DNA from: Fibrobacter succinogenes
GTDB lineage: Bacteria > Fibrobacterota > Fibrobacteria > Fibrobacterales > Fibrobacteraceae
Length of the DNA: 42,858 nt
Direction of reading: 5' to 3'
Assembly: GCA_902762795.1 (NCBI GenBank)
Contig: CACWPM010000036.1
Location: forward strand, 1 to 42,858
The position numbers and the translations under genes are program-made. Under the pieces are notes generated by a model. The model did not search any database, was not told the origin of the DNA, and saw nothing but the letters and a program-made list of their open reading frames with translations. Positions 34,225-42,700 of this stretch are shown here, one piece after another; within the stretch, counting starts at the first letter, position 1; every line of letters starts with the position of its first letter.

Positions 34225-35457
34225 ATGGCAAATTATAAATTGTGGCAAAAATACGGCATCGAGATGGAGTACATGATTGTGGATCGCGACTCCCTGAATG
34301 TGCTCCCCCGCGCCGATGTACCGCTTGGAAAAAATGAAAAGGGCGAACAGCTTTCGGACGTGGAACACGGCCCTATTGGACTTTCGAACGAACTCGTAAG
34401 CCATGTGCTGGAATTCAAGTGCGCTGAACCCGTCGAAAACTTCCACCATCTGGGAAAGACATTCCACAAGGAAATCCTGAAGGCGAACGAATCGCTCAAG
34501 AGCATCAACGCGATGCTTTTACCCACGGCGGCACACCCCTTCATGGACCCCGCCGAAATGAAGCTCTGGCCCTACGACTGCCTCGACATCTACGAGACTT
34601 ACGACCGCATATTCAACTGCAAGGGACACGGCTGGGCAAACCTGCAATCCACCCACATCAACCTTTCGTTCCACGGCGACGAGGAATTCGGGAAGTTGCA
34701 TGCTGCCATCCGCGCGCTTTTGCCGCTAATCCCTGCAGTAGCAGCCTCGAGCCCGTTTTTGGACAGCAAGTACTGCGGATTCCTGGACGGACGCATCGAG
34801 ACCTACCGCCACAACCAGGAGAAGATTCCGAGCATTACCGGCAAGGTCATCCCCGAAGCGGTGTTTACCTACAAGGATTACGAGGAGCAGATTTTCAACC
34901 GCGTGAAGGCGGACATCGCGCCATACGACCCGGAACATTTGCTCAACCATTTCTTCTTGAACAGCCGTGGAGCCATAGCCCGCTTCGACCGAGGAGCCGT
35001 GGAAATTCGCCTGGTCGACATACAGGAATGCCCCGATGCAGACATCGCGATTGCCGAATGGGAAGTCGCCGTGTTGAAGGGCCTTGCAGAAGGCGTTTTC
35101 GCAAGCGAAGCTGAAATCCGCGTGCTCGATACGGACGCTCTCGCCAAGATTTTGCTAGACACAACTCACGCCGCCGAGAAGACGGTAATTAGCGACCGCG
35201 ACTACCTGAAAATCTGGGGTATTGACGCTAGCGAAATCACCGCCGGAGAGCTTATCCAAAAAATCACAGACAGGGTAAAAAACAAAATTTCCTCGCACTC
35301 TCAAGCACTGCTCACCAGCATGTTCAAGCGCGGGACCCTCGCCAGCGCCCTCGTCAAGGCCGTCGGCGCCGACCCCGACCGAGACGATTTCGTGTATGAA
35401 TACGGCCGTCTCGCCCACTGCCTCGCAGAGAATAAATTGTACGGAGTGGAAGAGTAA
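34225..35457 (+). CDS. GCS2-type carboxylate-amine ligase
   Basis: A 410-residue member of the glutamate-cysteine ligase family 2 (YbdK-like) fold within the glutamine synthetase superfamily. It opens with YKLWQKYGIEMEYMIVD, whose acidic residues bind metal-ATP, and has NELVSHVLEFKCAEP, the THINLSFHGDEE block and a conserved Arg/Glu segment (GAIARFDRGAVEIRLVDIQECP). Enzymes of this family form an amide between a gamma- or alpha-carboxylate and an amine. It is the third gene of the C39 protease/ATP-grasp/GCS2 cassette, so probably acts on the same product. It does not have the length of classical GshA, and glutathione synthesis is not implied. Confidence 0.87.
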   Translation: MANYKLWQKYGIEMEYMIVDRDSLNVLPRADVPLGKNEKGEQLSDVEHGPIGLSNELVSHVLEFKCAEPVENFHHLGKTFHKEILKANESLKSINAMLLPTAAHPFMDPAEMKLWPYDCLDIYETYDRIFNCKGHGWANLQSTHINLSFHGDEEFGKLHAAIRALLPLIPAVAASSPFLDSKYCGFLDGRIETYRHNQEKIPSITGKVIPEAVFTYKDYEEQIFNRVKADIAPYDPEHLLNHFFLNSRGAIARFDRGAVEIRLVDIQECPDADIAIAEWEVAVLKGLAEGVFASEAEIRVLDTDALAKILLDTTHAAEKTVISDRDYLKIWGIDASEITAGELIQKITDRVKNKISSHSQALLTSMFKRGTLASALVKAVGADPDRDDFVYEYGRLAHCLAENKLYGVEE

Positions 35458-35500
35458 AAAGAGGCAGTCGAGAAAAGCGAAAAAATTTTCAAGTATAAAC

Positions 35501-36265
35501 TCACATTCGAACAATTGTAACGGCGGCGCCGATATGTTTGCCGTTCAGAGTGATATCGTCATCGTCTTGTTCACGGTTAGCATCAACACGGAACCCATCG
35601 ACCTTATCTGTACCACCGGCAAAGCCACCCGCCGCCTTTATAGAAAAGCCCACCCAAAAGCGTTCAGAAATCTTCCAGAGTTTCCCAATTTCAAACTCGA
35701 CTAAAGTTTCTGTATCCCCATAATTCATCCCATATTTGTTCCAAGCTTTCTTATTGCCAAATAGTGGAACACCTTTTAATGTAGCACCAATAAAAACTCC
35801 ATTAAATGGATTCTGTTCGTTTATAATGGGATACCACTTGAGGCCAAATCCCCAATAAGCTCTAAACCTTATATCACTCTCGGAAAATTCTTCACTATCG
35901 TGCGAATAAATCTTGTAGCGATATTCCCCGGCAGACCAAAAACAGCCAAAGCTCAAATACAAGGCAACCCTTCTTGCAAAACCAATTCCAATTTTAGAAT
36001 CAAGCAGAGGGCCGCCCCCCTCAAAAGAATAGATATCGTAATAAAGGTCCTTGTCATAAACCATTTCATCACGTTCTAAGTCATGATAATAGTTTGTCTT
36101 TGATTTGGTCTTGTAATCCATTACCGAATACATTCCACCAACGGAAAGTTCAAAATACGGATGAAGAATTTGGAGGAATTTTCGGTCCAGCGGAGAAAGT
36201 TCAAACAAACCCGCCACAGAATACGCCACTAAGCAAAAAATCAGTACGGCAACGCGCTTCATCAC
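35501..36265 (-). CDS. Probable outer-membrane beta-barrel protein
   Basis: A 254-residue exported protein: signal peptide MMKRVAVLIFCLVAYSVAG, then strands of a barrel (YFELSVGGMYSVMDY, KIGIGFARRVALYLSFGCFWS, FRAYWGFGLKWYPI, GVFIGATLKGVPLFG, ETLVEFEIGKLWKI, FWVGFSIKAAGGFAGG) and a terminal GAAVTIVRM. I recognise no named family. Its ATG overlaps the stop of the lipoprotein gene upstream by four bases (ATGA), so the two are translationally coupled. It converges on the GCS2 gene, with 43 bases between. Confidence 0.75.
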   Translation of the reverse strand: MMKRVAVLIFCLVAYSVAGLFELSPLDRKFLQILHPYFELSVGGMYSVMDYKTKSKTNYYHDLERDEMVYDKDLYYDIYSFEGGGPLLDSKIGIGFARRVALYLSFGCFWSAGEYRYKIYSHDSEEFSESDIRFRAYWGFGLKWYPIINEQNPFNGVFIGATLKGVPLFGNKKAWNKYGMNYGDTETLVEFEIGKLWKISERFWVGFSIKAAGGFAGGTDKVDGFRVDANREQDDDDITLNGKHIGAAVTIVRM

Positions 36266-36774
36266 TCCTCCTTGACATTGAGGACGGCATAGTTCACGAA
36301 CTTACCGCAAGCAGTATCTTCAGGAGCAAGGAAAGTCTCAAGCGAATAATCGCCGCTGACCTTTCTTTCGTCAAATTCAGCTATGTAAAATTTTACTTCA
36401 TCCGCTAATCCATTGGAATCAGTCTTTGTTTTCGCTATGTATGTGGGTAAAGCGACCTTTTTATCCCCGCAATAAAAACTGATAGCAATAGTTAAATCCC
36501 AATTTTTACCGGCATGTTCGTCACCTTCGCAATAATTCGCGAAAAAGAAAGTGGCTTCCCCACCATTTTCAGAGGAACGACTGTATTCGGAAACAATCAG
36601 CGAATCATTGCTGTAGACTCGCATTTCCAACGAATCCACGCCAGCCGGCTTAAGTGCTTTGACATACCCCGGATTGTAAACAAAATCCATGGGGCAACAA
36701 TCCATACAGCAACAACAAAGCCACACATAAGCAAGCAGTGCAAAAGTTGTGAATTTATTTCTGCACGGTTTCAT
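36262..36774 (-). CDS. Cys-rich lipoprotein of unknown function
   Basis: Start moved to ATG 36774, which has a strong GAGGAGAAT ribosome binding site; an upstream in-frame start at 36849 has none. The 170-residue protein has a signal peptide followed by an unusual run of Cys (LCCCCMDCCPMD) around the likely lipobox. The mature part is beta-rich (SLEMRVYSNDSLIVSEYS, WDLTIAISFYCGDKKVALPTYIAK, EVKFYIAEFDERKVSGDYSLET). No family recognised. It is coupled with the barrel gene, suggesting a surface complex. Confidence 0.75.
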   Translation of the reverse strand: MKPCRNKFTTFALLAYVWLCCCCMDCCPMDFVYNPGYVKALKPAGVDSLEMRVYSNDSLIVSEYSRSSENGGEATFFFANYCEGDEHAGKNWDLTIAISFYCGDKKVALPTYIAKTKTDSNGLADEVKFYIAEFDERKVSGDYSLETFLAPEDTACGKFVNYAVLNVKEE

Positions 36775-36849
36775 ATTCTCCTCAACCCAAACATTCTTGT
36801 ATCCAATGGATACGCTCTTGATAATATAATTTATTTTCACAAATTTCAA

Positions 36850-36884
36850 TAAAAAAAAAGAAAAACCTCGAGACTTACCCGAGG
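36850..36884 (-). terminator. Minus-strand terminator
   Basis: CCTCG pairs with CGAGG and the minus strand then has TTTTTCTTTTTTTTT. It would stop transcripts coming from ddh before the lipoprotein gene. Confidence 0.7.
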
Positions 36885-36927
36885 CGATTTACATTTTGCA
36901 TAGACATCGAACAGAATCGATTGTTTC

Positions 36928-36963
36928 AGGGCTATCGCCCTTCCTACTGTCTACTGCCTACTA
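36928..36963. repeat. Hairpin and short heptamer array
   Basis: GGGC-TATC-GCCC (36929-36940) is followed by three 7-base units of the type TCTACTG and CCTACTA (36943-36963). Confidence 0.65.
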
Positions 36964-36987
36964 TATTACAAGCTGTGAGCCGTAGAC

Positions 36988-37326
36988 GACTCGTATCAAC
37001 GAGTCGCCGAAGGGCGACCTTTGACCACTTGGCGCTTTAGCGCCTACGTGGGCATGGCGACCTTTAGGTGGGAGCGAGGCGAAGACGAAGGTTCTATCTT
37101 ACGATAGAGCCGAGCGGTCTCAGTGAGCAAAAAGCCCCTGTTATTGCGACTGCGTCGCATAAACCGGCGCCTCAACAATAGAAACAAGTAAACTTGTTTC
37201 TGCTGTACTCGGCTTAGGTTTATTTAAACAGGGGCGGTTGACGCCTACGGCGTCCGCGGCTTCACTCGGTCATGAAATTATGCAGGCATAATTTCGCGAC
37301 TCTCGTTTTGCACGCTTTTGCGAGAG
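36988..37326. repeat. Dense array of perfect hairpins downstream of ddh
   Basis: At least nine short palindromes follow each other with little between: GACTCGT/ACGAGTC (36988-37005), GTCGCC/GGCGAC (37003-37018), GGCGCT/AGCGCC (37031-37044), GGTTCTATC/GATAGAGCC (37090-37111), TGCGAC/GTCGCA (37145-37159), GAAACAAGT/ACTTGTTTC (37181-37200), GTTTA/TAAAC (37218-37229), GACGCC/GGCGTC (37240-37254), GAAATTATGC/GCATAATTTC (37274-37295), and CTCTCG/CGAGAG (37300-37326). GCCCCTGTT (37134) and AACAGGGGC (37227) enclose part of the set. No gene is seen in 36775-37376. Confidence 0.8.
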
Positions 37327-37376
37327 CGAGGGCCAGCCCTGAACTTGACATTCAGAATCTAGCCCGAGCAGTCTCA

Positions 37377-38360
37377 TTACAGGCAATGAGCTCGGAGGTC
37401 TTCGTCGCTCAGAGTGCTGAGATATGCAGGCGGCACATCGAGCACAGTCTTACAACCGGTCTCTCCGTTAGCCTTCATGCGGAGAGCGGCGCGGGCGTAA
37501 GCCACGAGAACGCTCGTCGTGAATTCCGGGTTGGAATCGAGCTTGAGGCTGTATTCGATCACGTGAGTGTGTTCCTTGTTCATGCCTGTCTTGCCGGTAC
37601 GGATCACGAAACCACCGTGAGCGAGCCCGCTGTGGTTCTTGTTGAATTCTTCTTCGCTGATAAAGTTGACCGTGGTGTCGTATTCGTCGAAGTAGTTCGG
37701 CATCGTCTTGATGGCGTTTTCGATGTAAGCCTTGTCGGCACCTTCTTCTGCAACAACGTAAACAAGACGCGTGTGCTTCTGGCGAGTCGTGAGTTCCGGC
37801 ATAGAACCGCTACGCACGGCTTCGAGAGCGGATTCCACCGGGCAGGTGTACTGCTTAGCGTTCTTCACGCCCTTGATGCGGCGGACAGCATCGCTGTGGC
37901 CCTGGGAAACACCCTTGCCCCAGAACGTGTAGTCCTTGCCTTCCGGGAGGATAGACTGTGCGTACACGCGGTTCAGGCTGAACATGCCCGGGTCCCAACC
38001 GACGGAGATCATGGCGATCTTGTTTGCACCCTTGGCAGCAGCGTCAACGGCAGCGAAGTGCTGCGGAATCTTGGCGTGCGTGTCGAAGGAGTCGATCACG
38101 TTGAACATGGAAGCGTACTTCGGGGTGAGCACCGGCAGGTCCGTAGCAGAGCCACCACAAATGATGAGCACGTCCACCTTGTCCTTCCAAGCTTCCATTT
38201 CGGAAACGTTCAAAACCGGAACGCCAGCCGTCTGGATCTTGACCGTCGACGGATCACGACGAGTGAAAACAGCGACGAGTTCCATATCCGGAGCCTGCTT
38301 CACGGCGCATTCCACACCACGACCGAGGTTCCCATAACCGAGAATAGCAATCTTTGCCAT
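37377..38360 (-). CDS. ddh: meso-Diaminopimelate dehydrogenase
   Basis: Ddh makes meso-diaminopimelate directly from tetrahydrodipicolinate, ammonia and NADPH, giving lysine and the peptidoglycan cross-linking residue. The 327-residue protein fits the family length and has the N-terminal Rossmann motif AILGYGNLGRGVE, VFTRRDPSTV, CGGSATDLPVLTPKYASMFNVIDSFDTHAKIPQH, SVGWDPGMFSLNRVY, WGKGVSQGHSDAVRRIKGV and the late LAHGGFVIRTG. AAGGAT precedes the ATG. It is flanked on both sides by repeat-rich spacers, suggesting an isolated gene. Confidence 0.96.
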   Translation of the reverse strand: MAKIAILGYGNLGRGVECAVKQAPDMELVAVFTRRDPSTVKIQTAGVPVLNVSEMEAWKDKVDVLIICGGSATDLPVLTPKYASMFNVIDSFDTHAKIPQHFAAVDAAAKGANKIAMISVGWDPGMFSLNRVYAQSILPEGKDYTFWGKGVSQGHSDAVRRIKGVKNAKQYTCPVESALEAVRSGSMPELTTRQKHTRLVYVVAEEGADKAYIENAIKTMPNYFDEYDTTVNFISEEEFNKNHSGLAHGGFVIRTGKTGMNKEHTHVIEYSLKLDSNPEFTTSVLVAYARAALRMKANGETGCKTVLDVPPAYLSTLSDEDLRAHCL

Positions 38361-38403
38361 AACAATATCCTTGTTAAAAATTTTTGCGTGGAAAATATAG
38401 GAA

Positions 38404-38497
38404 AGTAGGAAGTAGGAAGTAGGAAGTAAGAAGAGAAATTCATGTAAAATTAGTAGGAAGGAAAAAGTTGGCAGAACTTAGAACTTAGAGCTTAGAA
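38404..38497. repeat. Heptamer arrays upstream of ddh
   Basis: AGTAGGA repeated three times plus AGTAAGA (38404-38431), then CTTAGAA and CTTAGAG units (38477-38497). The block 38466-38497 is an inverted copy of 29617-29649 with few differences. Confidence 0.75.
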
Positions 38498-38760
38498 AAA
38501 GCCCCAGTAAGAGGCCGATGCAATCCTTAGTACAAAGGGGGACGTTTCCCGCACCACCTAAAGGTGGCCATGTACACTAAGGCCTAAAGGCCAAGTGTCC
38601 AAAGGTCGCTCCAGCCTTGGCGATTAGTAGAAAATAGACAGACCGAAGAGTCATTGCGAACCCCGAACAGGGGTGAAGCAATCTTCATCAAATATTCTCG
38701 CCAAGGCTTCCGCTACCCTCTCGCCTAGGGGCTCCACCCCTAAAACCCCAACGCAGAAGT
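38498..38760. repeat. Hairpin-word cluster upstream of ddh
   Basis: CCACC-TAAA-GGTGG (38554-38567), GGCC-TAAA-GGCC (38581-38592), CCCC/GGGG (38661-38673), TAGGGG/CCCCTA (38726-38742), and a 9-bp pair CCTTGGCGA (38615) with TCGCCAAGG (38698). TCATTGCGAA...GAAGCAATC is a further palindromic repeat. No gene is seen in 38361-38879. Confidence 0.75.
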
Positions 38761-38879
38761 TTATCAAATAAGAGAGTCCGCTTGTTTAATTTTTATTTTA
38801 CTTTCAAGGTATAAGCATAACTTTCATTTAAATGTTTTCGTGATAAAATGCGGTATTTCTTATAAAAAATTGGACTCAA

Positions 38880-39284
38880 ATGATTTTTATTATTATCGCT
38901 TTTTTGGCAAACGTAGCGTTCGCTAGTAGTCCATTAGGTCCACAAATAGCCGCTGGATTCTTAGAAAATTTTCTATCACAATTCATCCCAATCCTTATTT
39001 TCGGTGCTATAATATCTGTTGGACTAACAATCCTAAGCAAAAGGCCTGAATTTGTAGCCTACGGATGTGGCGGGGTATTCATACTAGCACTGATAATCGG
39101 ATTATTAACGACTTTAATACATTTTGTCAAAGCCCATAGCACAGCGTTTATCATTGCAGGAATAATTATCGTATTCATCATTTTAATTCTCATCGTTATT
39201 GCATATTTTGAACGAGATAAACAAGAACCTACCAAAATCGTTTATGGGAACGCGACAAGAATAACGGAGAAAAAGAATTTATAA
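38880..39284 (+). CDS. Small membrane protein preceding NERD remnant
   Basis: A 134-residue protein with a hydrophobic N-terminus (possibly a signal) and three further membrane segments (FIPILIFGAIISVGLTIL, FILALIIGLLTTLIHFV, FIIAGIIIVFIILILIVIAYF), then a short charged tail. No family recognised. Its last 50 bases overlap, in another frame, the conserved end of a NERD domain, so it may be the N-terminal piece of a broken membrane-NERD protein. Codon use is AT-rich relative to its neighbours. Confidence 0.55.
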   Translation: MIFIIIAFLANVAFASSPLGPQIAAGFLENFLSQFIPILIFGAIISVGLTILSKRPEFVAYGCGGVFILALIIGLLTTLIHFVKAHSTAFIIAGIIIVFIILILIVIAYFERDKQEPTKIVYGNATRITEKKNL

Positions 39285-39643
39285 CAAATCCAATAAAACA
39301 GAACGAAAGACATCTCAACGCCCTTTGCGTTTTCCTAAAACAAAATAAATATCAATTTAAAGCGTTCAACATGGTTGTATTCGGAACAAATGCACAACTG
39401 AAGCATATTCCAGAAAACACATCATTTACATCAACTCACGAACTATACAATTTAGAGTTGGATTTGATCAAAAAAATGCAATCGCAAGAAAATTTCTATA
39501 GCAAAGAAACCATAGACTCTTGGTGTGCTCGACTTCTGCCATGCATGACAATTCCCGAAAAAGAAAAGCAAAAGCATAAAGAAAATATATTACGAGACAA
39601 CGAAAAAATCCGCTTTGCAGAGCGCAAAAAGCGGATTCATTAA
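39227..39643 (+). pseudogene. C-terminal remnant of a NERD-domain protein
   Basis: In the frame of the 39371 ATG, reading can be extended upstream without stop to about 39212. This gives NGEKEFITNPIKQNERHLNA, then FNMVVFGTNAQLKHI. NP-KQN-RH followed by VVF is the signature at the end of NERD (nuclease-related) domains. The catalytic core (normally 80-100 residues before it, with QIDH and IETK motifs) is absent, and no start codon lies before ATG 39371, which is in the middle of the motif. Downstream, residues continue 75 positions to a stop at 39643. Best read as a decayed gene. Confidence 0.6.
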
Positions 39644-39646
39644 ACG

Positions 39647-39701
39647 AAAGAAGACAAATTCATAGAATCTATCGTCTTTCGTCAGTCTTTCGACTATAAT
39701 C
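39647..39701. repeat. Hairpin and degenerate heptamers near the purL 3' end
   Basis: ACGAAAGA and TCTTTCGT can pair, and weak 7-base units of the type GTCTTTC and GTCAGTC are visible at 39674-39701. They resemble the array at 28395. Confidence 0.5.
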
Positions 39702-39740
39702 TAATTTAGCCCACAAACCGTGAGCCAAAGCCCTAAAGCA

Positions 39741-42700
39741 TTAGCCCTTTTCGGCCACGAAGATGCGTCCATTGCGGAACAACTGCATCCACGGACCATC
39801 TTCGCCCCATTCCGCCGGATGCCAGGAGTACTGGCAGGTACGGAACACGCGTTCCGGGTGCGGCATCATGACGAGGGCGCGACCGTCTTCGGAGCAGAGG
39901 CCGTTGATGCCGAACGGAGAGCCGTTGGGGTTCAGCGGGTAACGTTCGGTGTATTCGTGCTTGCCGTCCACGTAGCGCAGCGCCACAAGACCGGTCTTGA
40001 GGCAGGCTTCGGCGGCTTCGCGGCTAGCGAATTCCGCGCGGCCTTCGCCGTGTGCGACCGCAATCGGGAGCACGGAGCCAGCCATACCCTTGAGGAGTAC
40101 CGCCGGAGTGTCTTCGACCTTGAGCGTGCAGAAGCGGGCCTCGAAGCGTTCGGAGAGGTTCTGCACAAAGCGCGGCCAGTGCTTGGCGCCCGGAATCAAG
40201 TCCTTGAGGTTGGAGACCATCTGACAGCCGTTGCAGACGCCGAGCGTGAAGGTATCCTTGCGGTTGAAGTAAGCCTCGAATTCGGCGCGGGCCTTCGGGT
40301 TGAAGAGGATGCTCTTGGCCCAGCCTTCACCGGCACCGAGAACGTCACCGTAGCTGAAGCCACCGCAAGCCACGAGACCGTTGAAGTCCTTGAGGCTTAC
40401 GCGGCCTTCGAGAATGTCGGTCATGTGAACGTCGATGGATTCGAAGCCGGCCTTCTGGAAGGCAGCAGCCATTTCGAGTTCGCCGTTGACGCCCTGTTCA
40501 CGGAGGATTGCCATCTTCGGGCGACTTGCGTAGTCCTTCACGACCTTTGCACCCGCCGCCACGTCGAAGGTGACCTTCGGCGTGATACCCGGATTGTCCT
40601 GTTCCAGCTTGAGCGTGTATTCACTTTCGGCACAATCCGGGTTATCGCGGAGGGCCGCGATGCGGCGGGTCGTGTCGCTCCAGATGGCGCGGAGATCCGA
40701 GAGGCCTTCGGCGTAGTCACCGATGACCAGGTTGTAAGAATCATTGAGCGTACCGATTTCAGAAACGGTATCGCCGAGGCCGACAGCTTCGAACGCTGCC
40801 TTGACTGCAGCGAGGTCAGAGTTCTTGACCTGCAGCACGGCACCTAGTTCTTCGTTGAACAAAGCGTCAATCACATTGCCCTTGAGAGATGCAGCGTCGA
40901 GCGTTACACCCACATGACCGGCAAAGGCCATTTCGACAACCGTCGTGTAGAGGCCGCCATCGCTCTTGTCGTGGTAGGCCATAATCTTGCCGGCGGCGTT
41001 GAGCTTCTGGATTGTTTCAAAGAAGGCGCGGAGTTCCTTGGCGCTGTCCACATCCGGAGCCTTGTCACCGAGGTTGCAGTAAACTTGAGCGGCGATGGAT
41101 GCGCCCATGCGGTTCTTGCCGCGGGCCAAGTCAACGAGCACGAGAGCGGAATCCTTATCCTGCAACAACTGCGGGGTGAGCGTCTTGCGCACGTCAGCGC
41201 ACGGAGCAAAGGCACTAATCACCAGAGAAATCGGAGCGGTCACGCGGTGGCTACCCTGAGCGTCAGACCACACGGTACTCATGCTCATGGAGTCCTTGCC
41301 CACCGGAATCGTGATGCCGAGATCCGGGCAGAGTTCCATACCGATAGACTTCACGGCTTCGTAAAGGTCAGCGCCATCGCCTTCGTAGTTCGGCGTAGCC
41401 ATCCAGTTTGCGGACAAATTGACGCGGCCCATATCAGGCACGCAAGCGGCAGCCATGTTCGTGAGGGATTCAGCCACCGTCATACGGGCAGCAGCGGCCG
41501 GAGAAATCAAGGCGATCGGAGCGCGTTCGCCCATGCTCATGACTTCACCTTCGTAAGTATCGAGAGTTGCAGAAGTCACGGCGCAGTCAGCAACCGGAAC
41601 CTGCCACGGGCCAACCATCTGGTCGCGGCAAATCATACCCGTCACAGAACGGTCACCGATAGAAATCAAGAACGTCTTGTCGGCGACGGTCGGGTTTGCA
41701 AGCACGCGGTGAGCCACATCCTTGATGGAGGCATCAGCCGGAACCACCGTGGAAGAAAGCGGGCGCTTCTGGCTCTTTTCGTTACGGATCATGCGGGGCG
41801 GCTTGCCGAGGAGAACGCCGAGCGGCATGTCAATCGGAGTCGTGCCGAAGTGCTTGTCGGTCAGCGTCAGGTGCTTTTCAGGAATAGCCTCACCCACCAC
41901 AGCGTACGGGCAGCGTTCACGCTTACAAATAGCGTCGAACACATCCAACTTATCGCCTGCAATAGCGATCACATAACGTTCCTGGGATTCGTTACTCCAG
42001 ATTTCGAACGGGCTCATGCCCGGTTCGTCGTTGGGAACGTTGCGGAGTTCAAACTTACCGCCGAGGCCGCCATCGTTCACGAGTTCCGGGAAGGCATTGG
42101 AAAGTCCACCTGCACCCACGTCGTGAATGAAGGTAATCGGGTTTTCTTCGTCCATCGCCCAGCAGCGGTCGATGACTTCCTGGCAACGGCGTTCCATTTC
42201 GGGGTTTTCGCGCTGCACGGAGGCAAAGTCGAGAGATTCGTTACCGGCACCGTTCTGCACGGAGCTGGCTGCACCACCACCGAGGCCGATAAGCATCGCC
42301 GGACCGCCCAAGACAATCAGGTGGTCACCCGGATCGATGTGGCCTTTCTCGATATGCTGGTGCTTGATGTTGCCGAGACCACCGGCCAACATAATCGGCT
42401 TGTGGTAACCGCGGACTTCCTTGCCGTTCTGGGCGTCGACTTCCTGTTCGAAAGTGCGGAAGTAACCGAGGATGTTCGGACGGCCGTATTCGTTGTTGAA
42501 CGCGGCACCGCCGAGCGGGCCTTCAATCATGATGTCGAGGGCGGAAGCAATGCGGGACGGGCTACCAAAGTCCTTTTCCCACGGCTGGACTGCACCCGGC
42601 AGTTTCAAGTTCGAAACGCTAAAGCCCGTGAGGCCGGCCTTCGGCTTACTACCCTTACCCGTGGCACCTTCGTCGCGGATTTCGCCACCACTACCGGTAG

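Noticed and set aside
37272-38408. 378-codon ORF opposite ddh
   Set aside because: Shadow of ddh, which has clear family motifs on the minus strand.
26061-38497. Repeat arrays considered as CRISPR
   Set aside because: There are no constant repeats with unique spacers and no cas genes.
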